This document shows, one piece after another, positions 54,916-63,143 of a DNA stretch of 64,000 bases (its first letter is position 1; each line of letters opens with the position of its first letter). The position numbers were made by a program, and so were the translations under genes. The DNA is from Profundibacterium mesophilum KAUST100406-0324 (lineage in GTDB: Bacteria; Pseudomonadota; Alphaproteobacteria; Rhodobacterales; Rhodobacteraceae), in NCBI RefSeq assembly GCF_009835145.1, contig NZ_APKE01000015.1:1-64000 (forward strand), in the 5' to 3' direction. The notes below the pieces were generated by a model. That model had not been told where the DNA came from. It searched no databases and worked only from the letters and a program-made list of their open reading frames with translations.

Positions 54916-56700
54916 ATGCCCCGCGACACGCCCCCAGATGCCCCCCGCGATACGCAGCCTGCCGCCTTCCTGGGGGTCGAGGCGTCCCTGAGCGGCCGGC
55001 GCTGGGTCGGTCCGGGACTGGAGGTCGACCGGCGGGCCGAGGCCCTGGCCCAGCGGACCGGCCTGCCGCGCCCGCTGGCGCAGGTGCTCGCGCGCCGCGG
55101 CGTCGCCCCTGACGAGGCCGATGCCTTCCTCGCCCCGGCGCTGCGCGACCTTCTTCCCGATCCGATGAGCCTGCGTGACATGGGGCCGGCGGCGGAGCGC
55201 TTCCTCGCGGCCCTGAAGCACCGCGAGAGGATCGCCGTCTTCGGCGATTACGACGTGGATGGCGGCGCCTCGAGCGCGCTGGTGATCTGCTGGCTGAGGG
55301 CGATGGGCCATGATGCGACGCTCTACATTCCCGACAGGATCGACGAGGGTTACGGCCCGAACGTGCCGGCGATGGAGGAACTTGCGCGCAGGCATGACCT
55401 GATCATCTGCGTCGATTGCGGCACCCTGTCCCATGCGCCGGTCGCCGCGGCAGAGGGGGCCGATGTCATCATCCTGGACCATCACCTTGGCGGCGAGACG
55501 CTTCCGGCTTGCGTCGCCGTGGTCAATCCCAACCGCCAGGATGAGGACGGCACGCTTGCCCATCTCTGCGCTGCGGGGGTCGTGTTCCTGCTGCTGGTCG
55601 AGGTCAACCGCCGGCTGAGACTCGATGGTGTCAGAGGGCCGGACCTGATGGCGATGCTCGACCTGGTGGCACTGGCGACGGTGGCGGATGTCGCGCCGCT
55701 CATCGGCGTCAACAGGGCTCTCGTGCGTCAGGGCCTCAAGGTCATGGCGCGCCGCGCGCGTCCCGGCCTGGTTGCCCTCGGAGACGTGGCGCGCATGGAG
55801 GCGGCGCCCACGGCGCATCACCTGGGGTTCCTGCTCGGGCCGCGGGTGAATGCGGGCGGGCGGATCGGCAAGGCCGATCTGGGCGCGCGGCTCCTGTGCT
55901 GCACCGATCCGGCGGAGGCGGCATCCATTGCCGAGCGTCTCGACGCGCTCAACACCGAGCGTCGCGAGCTCGAGGGGCAGGTTCGTGCGGCGGCCCTCGA
56001 GCAGGCACAGGAGCGGGGCGTGGACGGACCGCTCGCTTGGGCGGCGGGCGAGGGCTGGCATCCCGGCGTGGTGGGGATCGTGGCGGCCCGGCTCAAGGAG
56101 GCGACGGGGCGCCCGGCGGTGGTCATCGGCTTCGATGGTGACGACGGCAAGGGGTCGGGGCGTTCGGTCGGCAGCATCGATCTCGGTGCGGCGGTGCAGC
56201 GTCTGGCCGCCGAGGGACTGATCGGCAAGGGTGGCGGGCACAAGATGGCGGCTGGGCTCAGCCTGACACGCGCGCAGCTCGCCCCGGCGATGGAGCGGCT
56301 CGGCGCGCTGCTTGCCCGGCAAGGCGCGGGGCAGGGCGGGCCGGCGGACCTGTCGCTCGATGCCGCCATGATGCCGGGGGCGGCAACCCCCGAGCTGATC
56401 GAGCGGATCGAGGAAGCGGGCCCGTTCGGGATGGGCGCGCAGGCCCCCCGTTTCGCCTTTCCCGACTGCGCCGTGCATTCCGCGCGGCGGGTCGGGGCAA
56501 CGCATCTCAAGGTCAGTTTCTCCGACGGTATGGGGCCGCGTCTCGACGCGATCGCCTTCGGCGCCTTCGATGGGCCGCTGGGGCCGGCGCTCGAGGGCCA
56601 TGGCGGGCGGCGCTTCCACCTGGCCGGGCGGCTCGAGATCAATCACTGGGGCGGACGCGCGCGGCCGCAGCTGATGCTTGAGGACGCCGCGCCGGCCTGA
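54916..56700 (+). CDS. recJ: Single-stranded-DNA exonuclease RecJ
   Basis: Encodes 594 residues. The DHH phosphoesterase motifs are in order: FGDYDVDGGASSALV (DYDVDG), IICVDCGTLSH, VIILDHHLGGE (DHH). The DHHA1 C-terminal part carries GKGGGHKMAAGLSL (the GGGH motif). A C-terminal OB fold completes it. RecJ degrades 5' single-stranded ends in recombination and repair. ATG follows GGAG at about 54906. It ends 90 bp before the first tRNA-Glu. Confidence 0.94.
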   Translation: MPRDTPPDAPRDTQPAAFLGVEASLSGRRWVGPGLEVDRRAEALAQRTGLPRPLAQVLARRGVAPDEADAFLAPALRDLLPDPMSLRDMGPAAERFLAALKHRERIAVFGDYDVDGGASSALVICWLRAMGHDATLYIPDRIDEGYGPNVPAMEELARRHDLIICVDCGTLSHAPVAAAEGADVIILDHHLGGETLPACVAVVNPNRQDEDGTLAHLCAAGVVFLLLVEVNRRLRLDGVRGPDLMAMLDLVALATVADVAPLIGVNRALVRQGLKVMARRARPGLVALGDVARMEAAPTAHHLGFLLGPRVNAGGRIGKADLGARLLCCTDPAEAASIAERLDALNTERRELEGQVRAAALEQAQERGVDGPLAWAAGEGWHPGVVGIVAARLKEATGRPAVVIGFDGDDGKGSGRSVGSIDLGAAVQRLAAEGLIGKGGGHKMAAGLSLTRAQLAPAMERLGALLARQGAGQGGPADLSLDAAMMPGAATPELIERIEEAGPFGMGAQAPRFAFPDCAVHSARRVGATHLKVSFSDGMGPRLDAIAFGAFDGPLGPALEGHGGRRFHLAGRLEINHWGGRARPQLMLEDAAPA

Positions 56701-56744
56701 TCGGGGGGCGTATCGTTTTTTGGCCCGGCCGTGCAAGATTGCGC

Positions 56745-56772
56745 TTGTCAGCCAGGCTCCAGTTGCCTAGAA
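56745..56772 (+). promoter_or_regulatory. Possible promoter of the first tRNA-Glu
   Basis: TTGTCA (56745-56750), 16 bases, CTAGAA (56767-56772), 18 bp before the tRNA gene. Confidence 0.45.
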
Positions 56773-56790
56773 CCCGCTCACCGACAGGCT

Positions 56791-56865
56791 GGCCCGTTCG
56801 TCTATCGGTTAGGACGCCAGGTTTTCAACCTGGAAAGAGGGGTTCGATTCCCCTACGGGCTGCCA
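56791..56865 (+). tRNA. tRNA-Glu (anticodon UUC), copy 1
   Basis: A 75-base tRNA with acceptor stem GGCCCGT/ACGGGCT, anticodon stem CCAGG/CCTGG with loop TTTTCAA (anticodon TTC), T-arm GGGGTTCGATTCCCC, and encoded GCCA end. It is identical to copy 2. Confidence 0.95.
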
Positions 56866-56973
56866 TTTTCCCCTGATATGACCGAGCCGGACCCTGCGAG
56901 TGCCCTGACGGCATGGTGTGGGGCGATGCGATGGCCGCGTGCCAGCGGGCTAAAGAAAATTCCGCCCCAAGCA

Positions 56974-57002
56974 TTGCACCCCGCCGCGCGGGCCGCTATA
57001 GA
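56974..57002 (+). promoter_or_regulatory. Promoter of the second tRNA-Glu
   Basis: TTGCAC (56974-56979), 17 bases, TATAGA (56997-57002), ending 17 bp before the tRNA. A good match, so copy 2 is likely expressed independently. Confidence 0.65.
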
Positions 57003-57019
57003 GCCGCAGAAGGCAGTCT

Positions 57020-57094
57020 GGCCCGTTCGTCTATCGGTTAGGACGCCAGGTTTTCAACCTGGAAAGAGGGGTTCGATTCCCCTACGGGCTGCCA
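57020..57094 (+). tRNA. tRNA-Glu (anticodon UUC), copy 2
   Basis: Identical in all 75 bases to copy 1, 229 bp away. The flanks differ except for a few bases just upstream. An integrase gene lies 90 bp beyond its 3' end, so this copy is the likely integration target. Confidence 0.95.
57072..57094. other. Probable attachment site at the tRNA-Glu 3' end
   Basis: Tyrosine integrases of islands commonly cross over in the T-arm/acceptor end of a tRNA gene. The 3' end of copy 2, GGTTCGATTCCCCTACGGGC then TGCCA, is next to an integrase gene pointing toward it, the usual int-attL layout. A matching direct repeat was not found before the right edge, so the other end lies beyond the window. Confidence 0.55.
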
Positions 57095-57184
57095 CTTAGA
57101 TTTTTCTTTTCGAAGTATCAGAGTCTTAGGTGTCGATTTTGTCCCACCGTGTCGAACGGGGGCAAAAAGTGGGACACTTTTGTT

Positions 57185-58249
57185 CTAACTCTGTCCCGCG
57201 CGCATCTTCTCAGATGCCGCCTGAGCGCGCACTTTTTGGCTGGCCGCTTTCGTGTACCGCGTGACCTCTTTCGAGGTCTGGTGGCCGGTGATCGCCATGA
57301 TTTCGAACTCGGTGCACCCCAGCTCGGCCAAGCGCGCAGCGGCCGCCTTTCGGAGGCCATGGACCGAACAATGCTTCAAACCAGCATCGTCGCACCACTT
57401 GCGAAACCGATTGCCGAATCCTGCATTTGTGAAGGGCCGCCCATAGGCGTTGACGAGGAAGGCTAGGTCGCCGGTCTCGCTTGCCTCGATGATCCGTTCC
57501 AGCTCTGGCACAATCGGGATTTCCAAGCGGACCGGATTTCGGCCTTTTCCCTTCTGTTGAGTGAACACGAGCCAGCCCTTCTGGACGTGCTGTTTCCCGA
57601 ACAACACTAGGTCAGACCGGCGTTGCCCTGTGTAGAGCGCCAGAGCCAGCGCTAGGCGCGCTGTGCTGCCTTCTGGATGCGTTTCCTCGAACTTCTCTAT
57701 CTCGGCTAGGGTCCACGAGTGGTAGCCATCTGGGTTCGATTTCAGAAGCTCCACGTCCTTCGCAGGATTCGTGTCGGCCAGGTCATAGGTGACGGCGAAG
57801 CGAAAGAGCTGGCGCAGCACTTTGACCATGCTGTTGGCCGCCTCTGGCGTTGCCATCATTTCATCCAGGCGCTTACGGATATGGCGCGCCAACATCATGC
57901 GAAACGGTTTGTCGCCATTGCCGTTGTGAAGCGCGAACCGCTCGAGGATCGCGCGCCTGGTCTTTTGGGTCTTTGGGTCCAGCCCGGCCCACATGGACGA
58001 TTTGTAGTATTGGGTGCAGAGCCAATGAAACGTGTCAGGCCGCACGCGACCTGCTCGTTTGGTTGTTGACTTGGGTTCCTTTGGACCTGCCGCAGCGCGG
58101 CGGTAGTCGGTCAGAAATTCCGGTGATCCAGTCGGGCCGCGCAAGCGCACTTTCCGGCCGTGGCGTCGATAGTAGAGCCGCACGTTTCCGTGCCGGTCCG
58201 TATCCTCGACAACATATCTCAATCTAAGTTTCATGGTCTCCTCGGTCAT
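57185..58249 (-). CDS. Tyrosine-type site-specific integrase
   Basis: Encodes 354 residues. A core-binding SAM-like domain (about 72-165) precedes the catalytic domain with Arg210 (TGQRRSDL), His297-x2-Arg300 (VHGLRKAAA), His323 (TGHQT) and Tyr332 (RYTKAAS), all intact. The N-terminal Arg-rich segment may bind arm sites. ATG at 58249 directly follows the upstream stop (TAGATG); an ATG at 58234 with GAGGAG three bases before it is an alternative. It points toward the adjacent tRNA-Glu, as an integrase beside attL does. Confidence 0.92.
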   Translation of the reverse strand: MTEETMKLRLRYVVEDTDRHGNVRLYYRRHGRKVRLRGPTGSPEFLTDYRRAAAGPKEPKSTTKRAGRVRPDTFHWLCTQYYKSSMWAGLDPKTQKTRRAILERFALHNGNGDKPFRMMLARHIRKRLDEMMATPEAANSMVKVLRQLFRFAVTYDLADTNPAKDVELLKSNPDGYHSWTLAEIEKFEETHPEGSTARLALALALYTGQRRSDLVLFGKQHVQKGWLVFTQQKGKGRNPVRLEIPIVPELERIIEASETGDLAFLVNAYGRPFTNAGFGNRFRKWCDDAGLKHCSVHGLRKAAAARLAELGCTEFEIMAITGHQTSKEVTRYTKAASQKVRAQAASEKMRAGQS

Positions 58250-58501
58250 CTACTCATCCCAAGGATTGTAGTCCGAGTCGTCACCACCAGGTAAAGAATC
58301 AAATGATCGGTCAAGCGAACGGACGTCCCAAACCCGCCTTCCGTCTATTTTCTTGGGCTTGGGCATCCGCCCATCGGCCACCATCGCGTCGAATTTTGAC
58401 GCGCCTATGCCGATGTAACCGGCCGCCTCGACACGCGACAGCCCGCGCCGTGTGGGCAACGGAAGGGCGCTTGTGTCGTGTTTTGCGGCGGTTTGAAGCA
58501 T
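58250..58501 (-). CDS. AlpA/MerR-type helix-turn-helix protein (likely excisionase or activator)
   Basis: Encodes 83 residues. RRGLSRVEAAGYIGIGASKFDAMVADGRMPKPKKIDGRRVWDVRSLDRSFDSL matches the AlpA/excisionase-type winged helix: recognition helix ASKFDAMVADGRMPKP, then a wing strand with RRVWD. It is short, with an acidic C-terminus. Such proteins in satellites control excision or int transcription. Its stop codon abuts the integrase ATG, so the two are probably one transcript. Confidence 0.75.
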   Translation of the reverse strand: MLQTAAKHDTSALPLPTRRGLSRVEAAGYIGIGASKFDAMVADGRMPKPKKIDGRRVWDVRSLDRSFDSLPGGDDSDYNPWDE

Positions 58502-58607
58502 GAGACCTCAGACGCGAAAGGTTGGAGAGATAGCCCGCCCCGCTTCAGGCGTTGAAGGGGCGGGCTGCGCCGCTGCAGCGTGGTGCAGTCTTATGGCGTC
58601 TTAGCTC

Positions 58608-60479
58608 TTAGGCGGTCTGGGCGTCCTGGATCGCCGCGAAGGACTCCGCGTGGCGGGCGGCAATGTCCCATTCTGAATGGGCCACCAGGCGAACGTTGCC
58701 TTTCGCGGCCTCCGTCACATCGTCCACAATCAGGTCGATACCGCCCCACTGGCCGATCAGAAGGTCCGCCCAGGCCCCGAAGATCACGGCCGACAGGTCG
58801 TTCCCGGTGCCTTTCGAAAGGTCGGACGGCACGTTGCCCGAGAACCGGGCCTTGTAACCGGCCAGGCGCAGGTCCTCGGCCGTGGCGGCCGCGTCCGGGT
58901 CCAGCATCATGGTATCTGTCCCCGAGATACGGGGCGTGGACATGAGGTGGCCTTTGACCTTGAGGTTGGACAGAAAGCCCAGGGACATGGGATCGACGTT
59001 GGCCGACTCCACTGTGCTGACCAGCTCCATGAGTTTGGCCCAGGTGACGAAATCGCCATTCGTTCCCATCGCCACGTCACCGATACCGGCGATGTTCAGA
59101 ATGCCGGTGGGCTGGGGACCAACGCCGGTCCCGGCAATTGCTGCCTTGTCCAGGGCGACCGCGATCTGGGCGCGCAGGTCATTGGTGAGGATTTGGTCCA
59201 CGGCGGGCAGGCTTTGCTTGAGCTGACGGCGCGAAATTCGCGTGTGGGCCGAAAGCTGGTGCATGGTCAGCGTCACAGCGTCAAAGGCCGGGGTCGACTC
59301 CGATGCCTCGCTGTTTTCCGCAATCCATTCGGCAGAACACCCGGCCGTCTGGCGCGGGATCGACACGTTTTCGACCAGGCCCGGCAGAACGGTCGCGCCC
59401 AGCTCCATCACCCGCACCTGTGGTTTCAGAACCTCGACAAAGGCGTCATGCATCTGCTGGGTGCCGATCAGCGACGGCGCGGTGGCGGTCGTGATCAGGG
59501 CGCGCCCGGCCAAGGCGGCGGTGGGAACGTAGGTCCCCGAGGCGCTACGGCCGATCTGGCCTTTCAGCTCTTGGGACACTTCCAGCTCGAAACCGGCTTG
59601 GGACCAGTCGTTCGTGGCTTGCGCATGGGCGACACGGGACAGCGAATAGGAGCGTTCGGCCGCCGCAATTGCGGGCAGGCCCATGCGGCTCCGCGTTGCC
59701 GTCGACTCGTCGGATTCCATGCTGTCCAAAATAGACCGCTGGAAAGCATCGACGGAAAGTCCGCCCGCGATGGCGCTTTCCACGTCCTCTGCGGGCATTT
59801 TGAAGCTACGGCCTAAGGCGGAGATTTCCGACGCGCGGCGACGTTCGGCGCTGACTGAACCGGCCGTATGGGCGGGTTGATATTGCGTCGTTTCGGTGGT
59901 GGGAGTTGTCATGTTTGAACCTTTCGGAATGTGAGGGATGGACGCGGAAGAACCGCCCGACAGCGACCGACCGACCCCGACCGTGGGGTCCGCCGGGACC
60001 GCGACGAGTGAAACCTCGACCGCTTCCCATTGCGTGGCGCGCAACACCGGATAGCCCTTGTGTTCGCCCGCCGGTTTCAGCTCATGGACGGCGTAACCCA
60101 CCGATACCGATTGCACTTCGCCCGCCTTGATGCGGGAGAGCATTGAGCTGCCTTCTGGTGTGTCTGACAGCCGCACAACCGCGCGGCCTCGGCGACCCTC
60201 GATCCGGGCGGAAACAACCGTCCCAACCATCGAGTCCACGTCGCGCCGATGATCCTTGAGGACCGGGGCCGATCCGCTGTTGAGCCTAGCCAGGTCAACC
60301 TCGCCCGGATCATGCCCCAGAACCTCAAAGGCCGGTCCCATCGGGGTATCCCGCAGGACCGGAATTTCGCTTGAGAAGGACAGAAGAACCGTCCGGTCCC
60401 CGTCCTCCACCTTCATCTCGGCCGCAACTTGCGGGCCGAAGGCGGGATTGTTCAAATCTGCAAACCGCTCATGTTTCAT
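58608..60479 (-). CDS. HK97-type prohead protease fused to major capsid protein
   Basis: Encodes 623 residues. Residues 1-175 are an HK97-family prohead protease (U35-like): LNSGSAPVLKDHRRDVDSMVG with His77 and VQSVSVGYAVHE with Ser124/126 as likely catalytic residues. A linker follows. From residue 190 comes an HK97-fold major capsid protein: a delta-like helical region (about 205-280), then SGTYVPTAALAG, VMELGATVLPGLVENVSIP, SAEWIAENSEASESTPAFDAV and a typical P-domain ending near DVTEAAKGNVRLVAHSEWDIA. Met190 (59912) has AAAGG eight bases upstream, so the capsid may also be made alone (434 residues). No terminase or portal gene accompanies it. Confidence 0.85.
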   Translation of the reverse strand: MKHERFADLNNPAFGPQVAAEMKVEDGDRTVLLSFSSEIPVLRDTPMGPAFEVLGHDPGEVDLARLNSGSAPVLKDHRRDVDSMVGTVVSARIEGRRGRAVVRLSDTPEGSSMLSRIKAGEVQSVSVGYAVHELKPAGEHKGYPVLRATQWEAVEVSLVAVPADPTVGVGRSLSGGSSASIPHIPKGSNMTTPTTETTQYQPAHTAGSVSAERRRASEISALGRSFKMPAEDVESAIAGGLSVDAFQRSILDSMESDESTATRSRMGLPAIAAAERSYSLSRVAHAQATNDWSQAGFELEVSQELKGQIGRSASGTYVPTAALAGRALITTATAPSLIGTQQMHDAFVEVLKPQVRVMELGATVLPGLVENVSIPRQTAGCSAEWIAENSEASESTPAFDAVTLTMHQLSAHTRISRRQLKQSLPAVDQILTNDLRAQIAVALDKAAIAGTGVGPQPTGILNIAGIGDVAMGTNGDFVTWAKLMELVSTVESANVDPMSLGFLSNLKVKGHLMSTPRISGTDTMMLDPDAAATAEDLRLAGYKARFSGNVPSDLSKGTGNDLSAVIFGAWADLLIGQWGGIDLIVDDVTEAAKGNVRLVAHSEWDIAARHAESFAAIQDAQTA

Positions 60480-60482
60480 GGA

Positions 60483-60850
60483 TCAGGCGTCCTTTTTCAA
60501 AGACGCTGCGCCCGCGTCGATATGGGCCGCCAGCTCCGCAATCGCGCCGGGGCAAAACCCGAAAAGCGGTGCGCCCTCTTGTTCGGCGGCGGCCGTGAAA
60601 CGCCCAAGACGGGACTCGCTGTCACTGACCACACCCCGCGCCCCGCGACGGTCCAGGCGGTAAACCACCAGCGCCCCAGGGCCGCGTCGATCTTGTCCGG
60701 CGCGTCCCGCAACAGGTCCAGGGCGTCGTGCTTTTCAAGGCCAGCGCCATGAACCTCGCGCGTCAGAACGGCGAGGCAGGCGGCCACGACATTCGCGCGG
60801 CCACGGGGGGCAGTAGCGATCGGGTTTGGGATGGTGGTTTTGGTGTTCAC
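60483..60850 (-). pseudogene. Short gene with an apparent frameshift, upstream of the capsid gene
   Basis: The first part reads MNTKTTIPNPIATAPRGRAN...LLRDAPDKIDAALG and then stays open but becomes unlikely in composition. A second frame beginning with VVYRLDRRGARGVVSDSESRL at about 60670 runs to a stop at 60483, 3 bp before the capsid fusion start. A one-base loss in the GGGGCGC run near 60680 would join both into one protein of about 122 residues. It could be a pseudogene, a sequence error, programmed frameshifting, or two short genes (the second from GTG 60668). No family recognised. Confidence 0.5.
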
Positions 60851-60904
60851 GGGACGGGTTCCTTTCGGGGTTCGGGATCGGCGGGGAAGGTCGAGGGTTC
60901 GGGA

Positions 60905-61867
60905 TCATTCCCGGCCTAGAGCATCGGATAGCAGGGCTTGCGTGGCCGGGGTTTCGCGCCACTCAATGCCTGCGAAGGTCAGTTTTCCGTTGGATTTCAT
61001 CTTTCGGACGCCAAGATCGGCCAGCGCCTCGCCCAATACGGAACTGACCCCTCGGCCGCGTTTTCCACGCTCCGCAATCGGTTCACCCTTCCAGCGGACA
61101 TACCAGGCGGAAAACGCCAGGCGAAAATCCAGTGCCGGGGTCCGCCCGCGCGGGTTGCGGTCCACATGCTCTGACAGGAAAGCCACCACCGCATCAGACG
61201 GACGTTCCGGCCAGTCCTGGGCGGGGGTGCCTGGCAGATAGTCCACGTCGATTGCAACAGGGGCCAGGTCCTCCAGGCCCGCGCGAATTTCTGCTATCAG
61301 CTCTGACAGGTTGACGAGACAGACGGTGGCGCTGTCAGCCTCGTGCAGTCCCAGCCATCGCGCCAAAAGCTGCGGCTTTAAATCCGACGCGGGAACGAAA
61401 GCGTAGCCCTCACACTCAGCGAGGTCTGGGATCGGTGAGTTTGAGATTGCCACTAGGTAAGTGGCGTCAGGGCCGGGGAAGACGTCACCAGCTGGGCGGA
61501 TTCTTCCCGGCTTGAACGCCCGAACAGCCTTCTCGCCGTCTTCCATGCCAAAAATGAACCTATGCGCCATTCTCAGGGCGTCAGCAGACGATACACCACC
61601 GGAAACAAGACGGAAGAACACGCCTAGGCAAATCGCCCCCTCAAGGGTCGCAAACCGTCCACCGCCGCGAATGACGCCAGTTCCGCGCATCGGCATCGAC
61701 ATATGCGTGGCCAATGTTTCTTCCGTTACCGCCAGTTGTCCAACACCGGCCAAGGCATCGCGCAGGACACCCTTGTGAAGGTGCTGACGGAATGCAGCCT
61801 CCTTCACTCCAACGCATTCGAGGATCGGTTGGAGAGGATACATTCTCTTTGTTTCTTGTCGTGTCAC
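60905..61867 (-). CDS. Element replication/regulatory protein with MerR-like N-terminus and D5-like C-terminus
   Basis: Encodes 320 residues. The N-terminal 60 residues (LQPILECVGVKEAAFRQHLHKGVL...) look like a helix-turn-helix. The middle part (LGVFFRLVSGGVSSADALRMAHRF, then NLSELIAEIRAGLEDL) was not recognised. The C-terminus, LDFRLAFSAWYVRWKGEPIAERGKRGRGVSSVLGEAL...GVRKMKSNGKLTFAGIEWRE, resembles the winged helix at the end of phage D5-type primase/helicases, but the helicase itself is absent. It could bind an origin or act as a repressor. The frame is closed by a clear start ATG at 61867. Confidence 0.55.
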   Translation of the reverse strand: MTRQETKRMYPLQPILECVGVKEAAFRQHLHKGVLRDALAGVGQLAVTEETLATHMSMPMRGTGVIRGGGRFATLEGAICLGVFFRLVSGGVSSADALRMAHRFIFGMEDGEKAVRAFKPGRIRPAGDVFPGPDATYLVAISNSPIPDLAECEGYAFVPASDLKPQLLARWLGLHEADSATVCLVNLSELIAEIRAGLEDLAPVAIDVDYLPGTPAQDWPERPSDAVVAFLSEHVDRNPRGRTPALDFRLAFSAWYVRWKGEPIAERGKRGRGVSSVLGEALADLGVRKMKSNGKLTFAGIEWRETPATQALLSDALGRE

Positions 61868-62562
61868 GTTTATATCCCTACGAATCGTTTAACGTATTAC
61901 AGGGTATATGCTTATAAATCGGCCTTCGTGTCAAGGTTTTCCTGGAACTGACGGGTATGGCCTCTGAGGGGCGAAGCCGCATAAGCCAACATGCGTGACT
62001 GCCCTAGCCCGCGCCCAATACTGAGCTCACAACCATGGATCGGGGGAACCTCGCCCAGCTAACGGCTCCACCTGCTGGAGCGGGGTCACTCAATGGCAAT
62101 AAAGACAATCCCCGCACCCCGGTTGGCCCAAGACCGCGACAGTCCCCAGCCATCGGTGCGGCGCGCTTAAAATTTTTCCACGCAAGGTTGAGGCAAACAG
62201 CGTGTGCGAAAGCGCTGCATACCGTCCCAGGACAGCCAAAGAGGCGGGACACAGCAGACGATCAACAACAACCCCAATCGAAAAGCCCATCCTGCCAAAC
62301 ACCATTCGCCCCTCAAACAACGGGGCGCGAATATACCCACGTCTCGACCCGCAGGAAGGACCCAACTCCGCGCAGGCGGCTCGTTCGACCTCCCGCACGA
62401 GGGAGGGCGGGGCACTCAGGGAGACCCGGACCCCCGGCATTCTAAAATATGCTGTTACGGGTGTTTTCTCGTATGTGTTATATACCCCTCCCCATCTTCC
62501 CCACATATATATACTAACTTATAAGTAGTTGTTTTTAAGATATATCTGAACATCTGACACCT

Positions 62563-62608
62563 CCCCTAGCCCCGGTTTGCCCTCCCCCAAGCCTCCCCCG
62601 GCCTCCCC
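62563..62608 (-). other. Possible G-quadruplex tract
   Basis: On the minus strand five G-runs of four or five bases occur within 46 bp (GGGG at 62605-62608, GGGGG near 62595-62599 and 62584-62588, GGGG at 62570-62573 and 62563-62566), separated by 2-10 bases. This can fold into a G-quadruplex in single-stranded form. Confidence 0.5.
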
Positions 62609-62675
62609 GGAAACGACGCTCAGGCCCACACAATTCAATGTCAGGCCGCTTGCCGGTCGTCCGGTGGACATCTTG

Positions 62676-62695
62676 CCCTCCCCCGATGGGGAGGG
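62676..62695. repeat. Perfect hairpin in the control region
   Basis: CCCTCCCC (62676-62683) and GGGGAGGG (62688-62695) with a 4-base loop CGAT. No U-run follows. Confidence 0.6.
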
Positions 62696-62852
62696 TCGGG
62701 GAACGTTGTGGGGCGCGGGGACAGAGAAGGTTTGAACCTTCATCCGGAACTCTAGCGACACGGCTCGCCTAAGTGAGACTACCGTTTGCTCCATCGGGTC
62801 CGCATGCTCAATTTAAGCCGCAACCCAACTAGTTCGGCAAGGACCCTCCCAT

Positions 62853-62948
62853 ATGAATGAAAGCAACAATCCTTGGTTTGACCGTTCAAGTCTGGCTGAA
62901 ACTATTGGTAGCAGCGCAGCCCGGACATTTTGCCTCAACAGGCTTTAG
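62853..62948 (+). CDS. Doubtful 31-residue frame ahead of the ATPase
   Basis: ATG at 62853 opens a 31-codon frame (starting MNESNNPWFDRSSLAETIG) with codon use like the lower-GC ATPase downstream. No ribosome site is evident. It may be a gene fragment left by recombination, a leader peptide, or chance. Confidence 0.2.
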   Translation: MNESNNPWFDRSSLAETIGSSAARTFCLNRL

Positions 62949-63143
62949 GCTACAGAAGCAGCTGAACCGAGCACAAAAAGCAACCACGCGTTGGCAACCA
63001 CATAGAACCCGTCTATAGACTGACGGGCGCGTTCAACTTGGATTAAGTGCTTCAGCATTGCTTATCGCAATCTCCCAAATCCTCGTCGAAACTGAGCGCA
63101 GGCGCATTAGACACCACCATACCGCTGAACCCTGAGGCAAACT

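Larger units (their letters stand above)
61868..63143. other. 1.3-kb gene-poor control or origin-like region of the element
   Basis: No convincing gene is present in 1276 bp. Composition changes along it: GC-rich to about 62440, strongly AT-rich at 62445-62550 (with TATATATA, a 10-bp palindrome ACTTATAAGT at 62517-62526 and T-runs), then C-rich to 62700, then moderately AT-rich to 63143. The mixture of AT-rich segment, C-rich tracts and hairpins is what an origin, promoter cluster or recombination scar might show. Two tiny frames near the end are listed or discussed separately. Confidence 0.45.

Noticed and set aside
62090-62506. Minus-strand frame ending in CGDCLYCH and the overlapping plus-strand frames in the control region
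   Set aside because: Three frames are open over the same stretch, none has a ribosome site or recognisable domain, and base composition varies along them.
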